Shown: in pieces, positions 1 to 10,448 of the stretch
Layout: the number at the start of each line of letters is the position of its first letter
Position numbering within the stretch: the first letter of the stretch is position 1
DNA from: Gari tellinella
Taxonomy: Eukaryota > Mollusca > Bivalvia > Cardiida > Psammobiidae
Length of the DNA stretch: 64,000 nucleotides
NCBI GenBank assembly: GCA_922989275.2
Contig: OV277863.1
Coordinates: 49,148,999-49,212,998, forward strand
Direction: 5' to 3'
The notes under the pieces: generated by a model
What the model was told of the DNA's origin: nothing
What the model saw: the letters and a program-made list of their open reading frames with translations, nothing else
Databases searched by the model: none
Made by a program: the position numbers and the translations under genes

Positions 1-97
1 TACATAATATTCATTACTGATTAAATTGGAACTATTTTCTGTAGCGGAAGAATAAATCATATCCGCTAAAAGGTGCTTCTATTGGGGAAAGGGTTAA
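1..97 (+). mobile_element. TTAA-250 MITE, right part, cut by window edge
   Basis: Matches the right half of the TTAA-250 family seen complete at 657-906 and elsewhere: the ...AACTATTTTCT.. stretch, the aggaataaat-like segment, then a terminal GGGGAAAGGG followed by TTAA. The left half lies outside the window. TTAA target duplication with CCC/GGG at the ends is the pattern of piggyBac-type elements; that assignment is inference. Confidence 0.6.
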
Positions 98-656
98 AGG
101 CATAAAAACTTAAAAAGGTGTACATGTGAGTTGTGTGATATTGGGTTAAATTATTGAAGACATAATGATGTTATTGTTTGAAAAGCTTGCCTTATTTTGA
201 CCTATTTAAGATATGAGGGATAGGTTAAAACCACATATATTTTTGCCATTAATGCATGAATACATTGTAATCAGTACACTAAATTATCCCTTCTCTGCTT
301 ATATCATACAAACTGTAATTTGAGAACACATTTGAGAACAGTGTAGACCCATATTTCAGACGGCCCCTAACAGATCTATGAGAACTCTAATTATGCTCTA
401 ACAGATCTATGAGAACTCTAAATACTTGGAAGTTAAGACATTTGACTTGGATCCAGACTGTAAACAAATACCTGCAAGTAAAATGACTTAATTGTAGAAG
501 GGTTAACTCGAAATATATACCTAATGTAGTTTGTGTATACACTGTCATGGGTGGATAGTTTCAATAACAGTTACAGTAGAGAACTGACCTTATTATATCC
601 CTGTAATGCAACGAAATTAAAATCAAGTAACATAATTAGAATGGCTAATAAAAGTC
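98..656. other. Non-coding, no gene seen
   Basis: AT-rich sequence with stops in all frames. The only structure noticed is a 23-bp direct repeat (TAACAGATCTATGAGAACTC and following bases) at about 368 and 398, period 30, two copies. Confidence 0.5.
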
Positions 657-906
657 TTAACCCATTACCCTGTAGCAAGTTTCCAGTTTTGAAGACATGT
701 AACCACTAAAGCAGGTTGAAAGTAAAACAATGTTCCTTATGGCACATTCTGCTTTACTTTCAGCCTGCTTTAAGCTATAATAACTGCTAGAACTTAGAAA
801 ATATTTGTATGTCTCTTATTTGTAGCAGTATAAATCGAAACTATTTTCTTTAGTAGAGGAAGAAATTAAAAGCGTAAAGGGGCGTATTTATTGGGTAATG
901 GGTTAA
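657..906 (+). mobile_element. TTAA-250 MITE, complete
   Basis: About 250 bp bounded by TTAA on both sides. It begins CCCATTACCC and ends with the inverted GGGTAATGGG. The centre is a palindrome (AGCAGGTTGAAAGTAAA ... CTTTCAGCCTGCTTTAAGC) able to fold as one hairpin. Further copies at 4714, 6159, 8715, 12945, 17660, 17881, 26900, 31064, 35608, 35681, 39330 and 48592 show it is a dispersed family. No coding capacity; it must move by a transposase encoded elsewhere, probably piggyBac-like from the TTAA site and CCC end. Confidence 0.8.
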
Positions 907-1177
907 TACTGGGACATCTTTTTAACTTTGGACAACCAAAGCTAAAATATAGCTAAATATCACAGTCTCTGCTTGGAATTGCATGGTACGAAATACCTGT
1001 AGAAAAAAACTCCTGTAATGCTTATAGTTATAGGAGACAATACAAAACACTGCTGATGAATATACAGTTGAACCCTAATTGGTATTTTGAACTCGCTTAA
1101 ATCAAAATAACTTTGTATTTCTACACATGAATTGCATCAATTTAAACTCACTTAAGTAGAACAATTAACAGGTCCCA
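907..1177. other. Non-coding; possible pogo-like fragment
   Basis: No open frame of note. From about 1064 (CAGTTGAACCCTAATTGG) the sequence resembles one terminus of a Tc1/pogo-type element, but no partner terminus was found. Confidence 0.3.
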
Positions 1178-1313
1178 ATGTTATAAAGAGTTTGAGCTGA
1201 GTCTGAGACCATTCTCAAGCATTTTGATTGGTCAGATTTGAGCCTAGGCTCAAATCTGACCAATCAAATGCTTTAGGATGAATTCAGACTCACTTGAAAA
1301 GCTTTATAACCTT
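1178..1313. repeat. Palindromic MITE-like element with 46-bp perfect palindrome
   Basis: Positions 1223-1268 read the same on both strands without mismatch (centre AGCCTAGGCT). The outer arms continue imperfectly, with GTTATAAAG near 1181 matching CTTTATAAC near 1310. There is no spacer at the centre, so the whole can extrude as a cruciform. The small size and symmetrical arms suggest a MITE; no other copy was seen in the window. Confidence 0.6.
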
Positions 1314-1369
1314 GAATCCTGGATTTCAAAGTGCAAACCTAGCTAAGGGCTATGTTTTAGCTTTGAAAT

Positions 1370-2340
1370 ACAGATTATGTTGGACTTCCAGTGTTCATTC
1401 TGGGATGCGCCCTTGCGGGATTCACGCATAAAAATCACAAATGGCGCAAAGAGAATTTTGTATGTGGGCCATATCGGCGCACAGAAATCCGTAATCCCGC
1501 AACGAAATCTTACTTGAAAGGCCATTAGATTTGTCTAGTTTCACTTTCGTGTCGAAATTTCCGTGAAGACAGCAGCGAATACTAGACCCAATTTGATTGG
1601 TTTATTAATATATCACGCTTCCCGGTAATGGGGTGCTCAATCGAGATCTCTCTTCGACTTTCGTTTGATCTGTACATGCCCGAGTAGCTGCGATTGCATG
1701 TTGCTTAGTTACAGCCTCCGGTGATAAGTATTGATAACGTTGATTGGTTGTTGATATCTAGTGGCCGGTTTCCGGTCTGCGATTGAATCACATGTCAGTG
1801 TTGGTTTGAAAAGCAAAGTATGTCGAAACGAACCAAAAATGGATGCGAGGGTAAAACTCTAAATTGCATTTCTTTATTACACAGCCGAAAACAAATTATA
1901 ATGTCCCTACACAGATCGAGAATGCGTCTGAACGGTTACCACTCGCACCCCGACTAAATCGAACTCGAAAAAATGGCCGACGATCACAAAGCCTAGCTAA
2001 ATTCAAATGGCTACGCTACAACAGTGGTAAAAAATAGTGAATTTGTGAACTATGCAAAGAGAACAGTCGGCTAACCATTTTTGTTAACGGCTATATAAAT
2101 TTTAGGACAAACACTTTGATAACACATGCTTAGAGTAGCGATCGCTAGTTCTGTATTAAAAGTCGGCAAAGAAAAATCCATTATCAATTACATGAAGACA
2201 GCTCACTATTTGGGTACAACAGACCTTCCACTAAGCAAGTATGAATTTCTTGTGTCAAGAATACACCTGATGTTCATGAAATAGACAGTGTATACTGCAT
2301 GGCTATCAGTATAAGAGACAACAATAGGTAGGAAAAAGTT
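1370..2340. promoter_or_regulatory. CpG-denser block, possible promoter/first exon (weak)
   Basis: This stretch has clearly more CG dinucleotides than its AT-rich surroundings (for example around 1405-1505 and 1600-1700) and several inverted CCAAT boxes (TTGATTGG near 1593, TTGATTGG near 1740). An ATG at 1820 opens a short frame (starting MSKRTKNGCE) that runs into a GGTAAA donor-like site at about 1850. It is not a signal peptide, so it does not fit the missing first exon of the adhesion gene. It could equally be a decayed transposon. Confidence 0.2.
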
Positions 2341-2468
2341 ATTTTATTTCCACATTGGTTTATTTCAGTTCTTGATGCATGTTACAGTTTCTGTTCTGCA
2401 TGTGTTTTCAGTAATCTAAGGTGTTTTAAGCTCGGCCCACCAAAACTGCCAAATGGCCCACTTATGTG

Positions 2469-2501
2469 ATGACTGGTGGGCCAATGGCCCACCAGTCATC
2501 C
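2469..2501. repeat. 15-bp-arm hairpin
   Basis: GATGACTGGTGGGCC, a three-base loop, then its exact inverse complement. The flanking GGCCCAC motifs at 2435-2460 are further imperfect copies of one arm. Confidence 0.6.
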
Positions 2502-2585
2502 AATCCAGAATGATCACTGGACTTCAGTGAGTTAGAGATACCAAAGTTTGACTGAACAATGCATTTTGATTCTGTCTGGTATGTA

Positions 2586-3570
2586 GGCCGTGAGCCGGAG
2601 GGGTTGGTTGGTACCAGTCTGGGTGAATAAGGTTCACTATGATTTTCAGAAAGATCAATGTGTGACTAGTTAAGAAATGTATGATAGCAGTAAAATCATG
2701 GGAGCTTTGTTGACTTTTTATGCCCCCGGCATCGACAGATGCGGGAGCATATAGTAATCGTCCTGTCCGTCCGTCCGTCCTTCCGTCCGTCCGTCCGTGC
2801 ATCCGTCCGTCCTTCCGTAGTAACAGGTTAAGTAGATTTTACCGTTTCGTCTAGCATCAACACCGCTTACTCAAATGCTTTGATACTTATACAGTTGTTG
2901 CCTTGGACCATTCCCTATCCACCAATATCACCCAACCTTGATTTTGACCTTGACCTTGACCTAATTTGGACTTAGAATATTTTGAATGGGCTATTTCTTG
3001 GTTAACTAGATTTTACAGTTTCGTCTAGCATCAACACTACTTACTACAATGCTTCTATACTTATACAGTTATTGCCTTGGACCATTACCAACCCACCAGT
3101 AATACCCAAGCTCAATTTGACCTTGACCTTGACCTAATTTGGACTTAGAAAAGATTCAGAATATATTGTCAAGGATGCCACCGGGGGCATAAGCGTTTAT
3201 TGAACGCAGTCTTGTTAAATTAGGCATTTTTCAAAAAAAGGTGATGGTAATTTGTTTTTCGCCAAAGTAAATTCCTTAAATAATGCCAATAACGTCTAAT
3301 GGCATGTTTCAAAACCCGTTTTGATATAAAGCACCATTAAAAATGCATGCATTACAAAACGTATGATTGTGACAACGATGATCGTTTTACAACGTTAAAT
3401 TGGTTGGTGGGGTAACAAAAATGCCTCAAAAGCCAACAAAGCTCCCATGAATTTACTGCTATCATACATTTCCTAATAGAAGAGGGTTTGGTCTTTCCGA
3501 AAATCATAGTGAACCTTATTCACCCTGAATGGTACCCGTACCTCAAATTCCAGGTGCCTGGCTCACGGCC
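2586..3570. mobile_element. DNA element with ~140-bp terminal inverted repeats, TA target site
   Basis: The left arm (2586 to about 2715, starting GGCCGTGAGCC) reappears inverted at about 3435-3570, ending GGCTCACGGCC. Both ends are flanked by TA, giving the empty site CTGGTATGTAATGTGG. Long arms and a TA duplication fit a Tc1/mariner-type non-autonomous element. A type-F tandem-core element has inserted in its middle at 2721-3215, so it predates that insertion. No transposase is present. Confidence 0.7.
2721..3215 (+). mobile_element. Tandem-core type F element (Helentron-like)
   Basis: It begins with a short palindrome (TGCCCCCGGCATCGACAGAT then GCGGGAGCA), followed by CCGTCC repeats and two copies of a ~175-bp unit (TTTACCGTTTCGTCTAGCAT...). 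It closes with CCGGGGGCA, the inverse of the left end, and a hairpin GCGTTTATTGAACGC followed by AGTCTTGT. Inverted subterminal repeats at both ends plus a hairpin just before the 3' end fit Helentron-associated (pearl/HINE) elements; the assignment is inference. Other copies at 59685 and 60501. Confidence 0.65.
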
Positions 3571-3680
3571 TAATGTGGGGATGAAGTACAGACACAATTC
3601 CCAGTCAAACCTGTGTATTACTACTCATTGATAAAGCATAAAAATCACTTCAGTATTAACAGGTTGTGCCAGGTAACTAT

Positions 3681-3866
3681 AGTTTTTCAAAAACTAAAAT
3701 CTTTATTTCTGCATTAAACCCAATGGTGTTACTAATCATTAGAACCGTCTCTTCGAGACGATTCTAAGGAGTAGTAACACCATAGGATTGGTGCTGAAAT
3801 GAGTGAGAAAATATGAGTGACAGAATATTGAATTTGTTCATTTAACTTCCTCTTATCTGGAGCCCT
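3681..3866. mobile_element. GCTCC-190 MITE, left end eroded
   Basis: Nearly the whole element is a hairpin centred on GTCTCTTCGAGACGATTC: the ACTACTCATTAGAA arm is inverted as TTCTAATGAGTAGT in most copies. The right end reads CTTATCTGGAGCCCT; the matching AGGGCTCCAGATAAG left end is degraded here. Eight copies occur in this window. Confidence 0.7.
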
Positions 3867-4273
3867 GCTTAATAGTTAATACAGGACAAAAGAACTTCTG
3901 CATTACTTCGTTCACCAGTTTTGAAGATATTTTGCATGATTGTTTAGCTAGTATGGCTGTATACATTTCTGAGACTGCCATGGTAAATTGAGAAGTGCTG
4001 AGTTAGCCACTAGCATGAAATACAAGCATGTTTACATTTCAAGACACTGGGATTCCCCGTCCCAGGTACTGCAATCCATGGTGTGTTGATTTCATTACAG
4101 GAAACAGTCCAAGAATTTCATAGGGCTGGAAGTGGGTGCCAATTAGTAAATTATCTACTGGTGTTAATATGCCACTTGAGTATTTGGTTTGTAGGACAGA
4201 AGCTAATACTCAGTGTTATATCCCTTAGTCTGCAATATTTGTATTTGTTTTGAGTTGCTGACAGGGGCTCAGC

Positions 4274-4463
4274 AGGGATCTAGATAAGGGGAGTATTACA
4301 AATATCAAAATCTTTATTTCTGCAATAAACCCTATGGTGTCACTACTCATTAGAATCGTCTCGAAGAGACGATTCTAATGAGTAGTAACACCGTAGGATT
4401 TGGTGCAATATGAGTGAGAAAATGTTGGATTTGTTCAGAATACTCCCCCTTATCTAGAACCCT
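4274..4463. mobile_element. GCTCC-190 MITE, complete
   Basis: Starts AGGGATCTAGATAAGGGG and ends CCCCCTTATCTAGAACCCT, with the family's central hairpin around GTCTCGAAGAGACGATTC. Both ends share compensating changes relative to the consensus. The 3867-4273 stretch before it and 4464-4713 after it show no gene or repeat I recognise. Confidence 0.75.
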
Positions 4464-4713
4464 GGCTCAGGGCTGAAGAGGGAGCACACTGAATATTGCC
4501 AATACATTGGACAGTATATCCCCACTAAACTCATTGTTTTGACTAGTCATAAGAGTTTTCTCTTTGTGGTGTGATGAATTTAATGAGTATTCCTCAGTCA
4601 TATAGTTTGGTCGGGCCATAAAGGACTGTACATAGTGCTTGAATCGCTTCCTTTATTGTTAACAAGAATTTTGTTTCATGGGGCTGTAAATTGTATTTGA
4701 CCCTTTGTTATAG

Positions 4714-4978
4714 TTAACCCTTCACTCCCTCACCGGTTTATAGATTTGAAGACAGGGGATTATTAAATCAAAAGCAGGTTTAAAGTAAAGCAGAATGCGC
4801 CTTGCGGCACATTCTGTTTTACTTTCATACTGTTTTAAGCTATCATCTGCTAGAATATAGAAGATTTTTTTTTATGATACATATTCATCATACATGACTG
4901 TATTATAAATGTAAACTATTTTCTTCAGTTGAGGAATAAATCAAATGTGTAAAAATGTGTATCTATGGATACACTTAA
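4714..4978 (+). mobile_element. TTAA-250 MITE, diverged
   Basis: TTAACCCTTCACTCCC at the left, the family's palindromic AAAGCAGAATGCGCCTTGCG core, and a degraded right end near TTAA at 4975. Older than the copy at 657-906 judging by the damaged terminus. Confidence 0.6.
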
Positions 4979-5607
4979 ATTGAGTTTGCACCAAATGCTC
5001 TACAGTAAAACTTCTTTAAACGATGACCACTAACATTTATGATATCCTTAGCAAGCCTGACCGATTTTGTGCACATAACACAAACACTACCGGACTAGTT
5101 TGGAGCTCATTTTCTGAATAAACACTATACTCTGACATCTCAAAACTACCCTGACGTGTCAAAACGAAACTGAAAGTGACAATCTATTTTTAGAGGCACT
5201 ATATTTAAATCCCATTCACGCAATGCATGAATTAGTTAAACCAAAGCCGAACGTAGAAAGATGGACCGATTCGGACCCTCTGGCATTCGCATTTTTCCAA
5301 TCTTGCAAATTTGTGTCTGGATCCATTTTTGATGCTGCTTGAAAGTGTCACATTTTGCAGGAGACCATTGATATTCTAGAAATAGGAAGTGCCGAACCTG
5401 GCCTTACAGAAAAGTCTTCCAACGCGATGTGCGAATCATAACTTTTCATTCTACGGTAGCCAAAATGTGTCATAAACGTCAAAACTTTTTAATACGTTAT
5501 GGGCGTGGAAAGAATATTAGGTTTTCCGTGTATTAAGGCAGGTGATTGCTTGAAACAAGATGAAAGTAAAGCAGAAAGGAGCTTTCTGCTAAACTGTCAT
5601 CGTGTAT
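4979..5607. other. Non-coding, unrecognised
   Basis: No open frame longer than about 40 codons stands out. A fragment of the TTAA-250 core (AAAGCAGAAAGGAGCTTTCT) lies at about 5565. Confidence 0.35.
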
Positions 5608-5859
5608 TTAAACTCTTTCCTCCCTGAAACTTTAAATGGACAATTCCAGTTTCCATTTTAGTCTAGTCTATTTCTGACTTTTAAGGGTTGTTTTTGTCAA
5701 TGTTTGGCATTATGACAAACAGTGAAGACCCTGATCAGAGGGCTCCTTTTGGAGCCCTCTGATTTGGGTCTTCACTGTTTGCATAGGACAAGTGTACTAT
5801 TCACATGTACACTGTTTGAAAGGGACGCCTATATGCGGGACTAGGGTTCAAAGAATTAA
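5608..5859 (+). mobile_element. TTAA-260 MITE
   Basis: Bounded by TTAA. The left end reads AACTCTTTCCTCCC and the right CTAGGGTTCAAAGAATTAA. The centre is a hairpin (AACAGTGAAGACCC, AGAGGGCTCC, then the inverse). A second full copy in the opposite orientation lies at 58528-58799 and a fragment at 39181. Non-autonomous. Confidence 0.7.
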
Positions 5860-6158
5860 GCTGTTACCCTTCTTTAATACCATCAAAAAGAACTCATTTT
5901 AGAGATGGTTATAGGTCCTACTGTATAATTATGGTGCAACAGCTGTCCTTGTTGATGTTTTTATTTTTCTCCATGCTGTCTCTCATGCATATCTGGGTCA
6001 CAGCTGATTGAAATAGGATAAACTTAAATCTTACTTTCTGCCACTGAATTTTGAATTTTGAATTTTGAATATCTATCACATGAACTATTATAAGTTGGCT
6101 AATAGAAGCATCAATATAACAGGTGAACCTGATAGCAGGAGAAAAGGTCAGCAGCTTT
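5860..6158. other. Non-coding, short tandem repeat only
   Basis: Nothing gene-like. A TTTTGAA heptamer is repeated three times around 6048-6070. Confidence 0.4.
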
Positions 6159-6627
6159 GTAACCCTTTACCCTCTAGCCTGTTTAAAGTATTGAAGACAG
6201 ATAAACACTTAAAGCAGGTTGAAAGTAAAGCAGAATGTGCCTTAAGGCACAATCTGCTTTATTTTCAGCCTGCTTTAAAGCTACCCTCTATTAGGATATA
6301 GAATATGATTCTTATGCTGCATTATTATTTATTACTGCATAAAATTATATTGAAACTATTTTCTTCAGTAGGGGAATAAATTCGATGTGTTACCCTGTAA
6401 ACAGGGCTCCAGATAAGGGGGGTATTTCAAAAACTAAAATTTTTATTTCTCAATTAAACCCTATGGTGTCACTACTCATTAGAATCGTCTCTTCGAGACG
6501 ATTCTAATGAGTAGTAACATCATAGGATTTGGTGGTGAAGTGAGTGAGAAAGTGATGGATTTGTTCAATTTACCCCCTCTTATCTGGAGCCCTGTGTAAA
6601 AAGGCATATTTATGGGGTAATGGGTTG
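6159..6627 (+). mobile_element. TTAA-250 MITE split by a GCTCC-190 MITE
   Basis: The left part (6159 to about 6400) and the last 34 bp (6594-6627, AAAAAGGCATATTTATGGGG) make one TTAA-250 copy. Between them lies another element at 6403-6593. The order of insertion is therefore readable: TTAA-250 first, GCTCC-190 later. Confidence 0.7.
6403..6593. mobile_element. GCTCC-190 MITE nested in a TTAA-250 copy
   Basis: Starts AGGGCTCCAGATAAGGGG, ends CTCTTATCTGGAGCCCT, 191 bp, with the family's hairpin core. Good terminal symmetry suggests moderate age. Confidence 0.75.
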
Positions 6628-6999
6628 ACATTCAAAACATGCCTTCTTTGAATTGGTACTAATAGTGAGACTGAAGCAATTTGTTGGAATAAAACGTAGA
6701 AAATATTATCTGGCCACTCTTCAACCATTATACTATAAAATAAATCTTAAGACAGGAAACTGCTTTAAACAGCATAATTTAAAAAATAAATTAATATCAA
6801 TGGATAATTGATACTTTTTATATACTACCAAGTAACCTTGGGTACTTTTTTTTTAGGCATAGGTAAAGGGGCGCTTAACACTTGTTTAGAGATTACATTA
6901 GAAAACTCCCATTTAGAGCAATGAAAGGGTTAAGGGCCATCAAAACATATGTTACCTGTGAATTAATTGGGGGAATACCAATCATTCCTCACCCGGCCT
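6628..6999. other. Non-coding, unrecognised
   Basis: AT-rich; no gene or repeat family recognised. Confidence 0.4.
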
Positions 7000-8540
7000 T
7001 GGTTAGTGTGATATGGCAACTGATGGGTAACAACTGGCCACTGCTGAGCCACAGGTGAATGAGAAAGGGAAAAACAATTTTTAGCTTGCAGGACTGTGTA
7101 CAAGAGCTTATGTTGTCACCCAGTCATTGCCGTTGCTGTTCCTCAGTTCCTGTTCCCGTTCGTGTTAGCAGTTTCAAGAAAATACTTATAATTCACATGT
7201 CACCTGAGAGATTGCTTTCTTATTTGGTATGTGTGTGTATAATGGACAAGACCTTTTCATGCACACAAAAAGTTTGACCCCCTTGACCTTGAACTTAGGG
7301 CCCGCGTTTAGGTTTTGAAATCTGTTTCGGTTTTGAAAAATGCCAATAACAACTATGTTCATTGAGATATTCCTTTCATATAATTATTAGATATTTGTGA
7401 GTAAATGGACAAGACCTTTCCATGCACACAAAATTTTGACCCTGGTGACCTGAACCTTGAATTAAGGGCCTGCATTTAGGATTTGAAATCTGCTTTTAGG
7501 TTTCGAAAAATGCTTATAACTCCTATATGTCCCTTGAGATATTGCTTTTATATCTGGTATGCATGTGTAATTTGACAAGACCTTACCATGCACACAAATA
7601 CTTTTACCCCAGTGACTGACCTTGAAGTTGCCCATGTTTAGGTTTTGAAATCTGTGTTTAGGTTGTGAAACTTTCCAATAACTTCTATGTTCATAGAGAT
7701 ATTCCTTTCACGTTAGGCATGCATATTATGTTTATGGACAATACATTTTCATGCATACAAAATGTTTTAGCCCAGTAACCATGACCTTGAACTTAGGGCC
7801 AGGGTTTTTGTTTTGAAATCTATGATTTAGGTTTCGAAAAATGCTTACAACTCCTTTGTCCGTGGGATATTGCTTTCATATCTGCCATTCATGTGTATAA
7901 GGACAAGACTTTACCATCCTCTTAAATATTTTTACCCTACGCTAGTGACCTTGACCTTGAAGTTAAAGCCCCCGTTTAGGTTTTGAAATCAGTGTTTAGG
8001 TTTTGAATAATGCTTTTAACTCCCTTGTCCTGCAAGATATTGCTTTTGTATCTGGTATACATGTGTATACCTTACCATGCACTTAAATATTTTTACCTGG
8101 GCAGTGACCTTGACCTTGAAGTAAGAGCCCAGGTTTAGGTTTTAAAATCTGTGTTTAGGTTTTGAATAATGCCTATAACTCCTATGTCCATTTAGATATA
8201 CTCATTTCATATTTGGTATATATATGGGCAAGACCTTTCCTTGCATTAAAAAAGTTTGACCCCTGTGACCTTGACCTTGAACTTAGAGCCCACGTTTAGG
8301 TTTTGAATTTTGCGTTTAGATTTCGAAAAATACTTACAATTCCTATGTCCCTTTGCGTATTACTTTCATACATGTATTTGGTTTGCATAATTATGTATAT
8401 GGACAAGACCTGTCCATGCTTACAAAAAAGTTGATTTCTGTGACCTTGACCTCCGACTCCGAGTCTGCTTTTTAAGTTTCTAATTGTGCTGAAGGGGAGC
8501 TTTGTTGTCTCTCTGACAACTCTCCTTTTATGTTGCCACA
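7000..8540 (+). repeat. ~165-bp tandem array (about 8 units) of a tandem-core element
   Basis: The motif TAGGTTTTGAAATCTG recurs near 7310, 7486, 7639, 7806, 7976, 8135 and 8297, giving a period of roughly 155-175 bp. Each unit also carries GACAAGACCTTTCCATGCA and TGACCTTGACCTTGAA. Units differ by 10-25 per cent, so the array is old. The array ends at GGAGCTTTGTTGTCT-CTCTGACAACTCTCC, a small hairpin placed like the 3' hairpins of types D-F. The frames inside are repeat translations, not genes. Confidence 0.7.
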
Positions 8541-8600
8541 CTGCCACGACTAAATTATGTAAGGCAGCCACTCACTAAAGACGCACAGGGTATTTTAATT

Positions 8601-8907
8601 TTGACCCATTACTCCATAGCCTGTTTCTAGTATTTTTGAGTTGTCACTTGTGTCTTGTGATTATGGCCTACTGAAATGATGCAAGCCAGTATTTGTATGT
8701 GATGGGTTATCCGGCTTCACCCATTATCCCATAGCCTGTTTCTAGTTTTGAAGATAGGTAACTAAGTTAGAGCAGGTTGAAAAAAAATCAGAATGCGCTT
8801 AAAGTTCTTATCATACTTAATCATAACTGTATAAATTGGAACTATTTTCCTCAGTAGAGAAATATATCAAAGGAGTTAAAAGGTATATTTAATGGGGAAT
8901 GGGTTGA
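8601..8907 (+). mobile_element. TTAA-250 MITE copies, degraded (two left ends)
   Basis: CCCATTACTCCATAGCCTG at about 8605 and again CCCATTATCCCATAGCCTG at about 8720; a single right end, GGGGAATGGGTT, follows near 8905. The core palindrome is half lost. Probably one copy truncated by a second. Confidence 0.5.
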
Positions 8908-8981
8908 CATGTTAGCAAGAGAAGGGATAATGCACATTAAAAATTTTGAGAATGGTGAATAAGTTTAAATTGATTTGCATT

Positions 8982-9171
8982 AGGGCTCCAGATAAGGGGA
9001 GTATTTCAAAAACTTAAATTTTTATTTCTAAATTAAACCCTATGGTGCACTACTCATTAGACTTGTCTCTGCGAGATGATTCTAATGAGTAGTAACACCA
9101 TAGGATTTGGTGCTGAAATGAGTGAGAAAATGTTTGATTTGTTGAAATAACTCCCTCTTATCTGGAGCCCT
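8982..9171. mobile_element. GCTCC-190 MITE
   Basis: AGGGCTCCAGATAAGGGG at the left, CTTATCTGGAGCCCT at the right, about 190 bp, hairpin core at GTCTCTGCGAGATGATTC. It is immediately followed by the hAT-like element starting at 9173. Confidence 0.75.
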
Positions 9172-9172
9172 G

Positions 9173-10058
9173 CAGGGTTTGAATTCAAGCTCGCATACTC
9201 GCAAAATGCGAGTGGAATTTGTAAATTGCAAGTGATTTTTCAACAAACTCGCAAAAAAATGCGAGTACAGTTTTTCAGACAGCTAAACACAGTATAGCGT
9301 CTGTAAGGCTATGCTCGGTTTATTCCGTAACATTTCGAGTGGCGGAAATGGACGAGAAAACGAGAGAATACTTTTCGTAAGCCAATCATAGCTTCTCGGG
9401 CAGTTTCAACCTCTTTTTTGTCTGTAAGAATGACGTAATGACGGACTTTCCCAATTCTCATTGGCTAATGAAACGCGCACTTTGCTACTTCGGAGTTCCG
9501 ATGTGTAAACAATTCTTTACTTATCACAGAGTCTGAGACTCAACAACCGAAACCGTTCTTCAAAGACGAGGCCATTTAAAAGACTCGCACGAGTACAAGT
9601 ATACTTTTAATTCTAGTGACATACAGTTTATTAACCACAGTCCTGAAATATACAACCAGTGAAAAAAACGTTTGTATCGTAGACGGATTGGCAATCTAAA
9701 CCTGACCTAATTTTCGAGTAATGAAATCGTGTCGGTCTGCATAGTGCATACAGCATGCATTCTCCCCAATATTATAAAATGTAAGAAAAATACTCCTTTG
9801 GTATGTACACATAGATATGAAAATCAAGATCTTATCCCTTGTCAGCTGTAACCACAAAATTAATGTACAACTATGAAATACGTGAAGTGTAGGTAGATCG
9901 TATTTGATTTCTACACGTCTGTGTCGGGTTAAAAGTTAAAACATATATGTTCAGAATGACAGTTTAACTTTCACGAGTAGTTTTTGCATTTTGCGAATAA
10001 GTTCAAAAGTCACTCGCAAAAAAATGCAAGTGTAATTTTTAGCTAATTTCTAACCCTG
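9173..10058. mobile_element. hAT-like non-autonomous element
   Basis: The left end CAGGGTTTGAATTC is inverted at the right end as GAAATTAGCTAAAA...TAACCCTG. The subterminal motif ACTCGCAAAAAAATGCGAGT occurs near both ends in opposite orientation (9240 and 10012). The CAGGG terminus and GCCCTG direct repeats at the borders suit the hAT superfamily. No transposase frame; 9300-9760 is a CpG-richer unique core. A related terminus type occurs at 61706-62568. Confidence 0.55.
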
Positions 10059-10168
10059 CCCTGTTGCTCCAAGTGACAGTTTAATGTGTCCCTATATATA
10101 GAGCTTAGGCACACCAACCATTCATAAGACCCTATAGTAAATTGCTGTACTTATAATCAAATGAAGTA

Positions 10169-10414
10169 TTAAATCTTTGCAAGCTAGCGGCAGATATAGC
10201 TGCCACAGGCATAACCTTTGCAAACAGTTTGGATCCAGATGAGATGTCGCGTAATGCGGCACCGCGTAAGGCGGCGTCTCATCAGCAACCAAGCTGTTTG
10301 ACAGTCCGACTCTTTTTTGAAAAGAAAATTAGAAAATACTATATTTAGAACAGTAGCTATAGCAGACGACAAATGTTGCAGATTAAAAAAATTATCCAGC
10401 ATGCAAAGAGTTAA
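10169..10414. mobile_element. TTAA-214-related MITE, diverged
   Basis: TTAA-bounded. The ends read ATCTTTGCAAGCTAG and the inverse CCAGCATGCAAAGAG. The core carries the GCAAACAGTTTGGATCCAGA ... CCAAGCTGTTTGACAG hairpin and the TATAGCAGACGACAA motif shared with TTAA-214 copies. A solitary end (CTCTTTGCATGCTGG) is present at 12820. Confidence 0.55.
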
Positions 10415-10448
10415 CCCGGGCCTTTATCTGCTGACTTTATGACTAGTA

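Noticed and set aside
2524..2802. 92-codon - strand frame with TDGR repeats
   Set aside because: The repeat is the translated CCGTCC microsatellite of a type F left end.
7000..8540. CRISPR-like regular repeats
   Set aside because: Units of ~165 bp diverge along their whole length with no constant repeat/variable spacer pattern, and the genome is eukaryotic.
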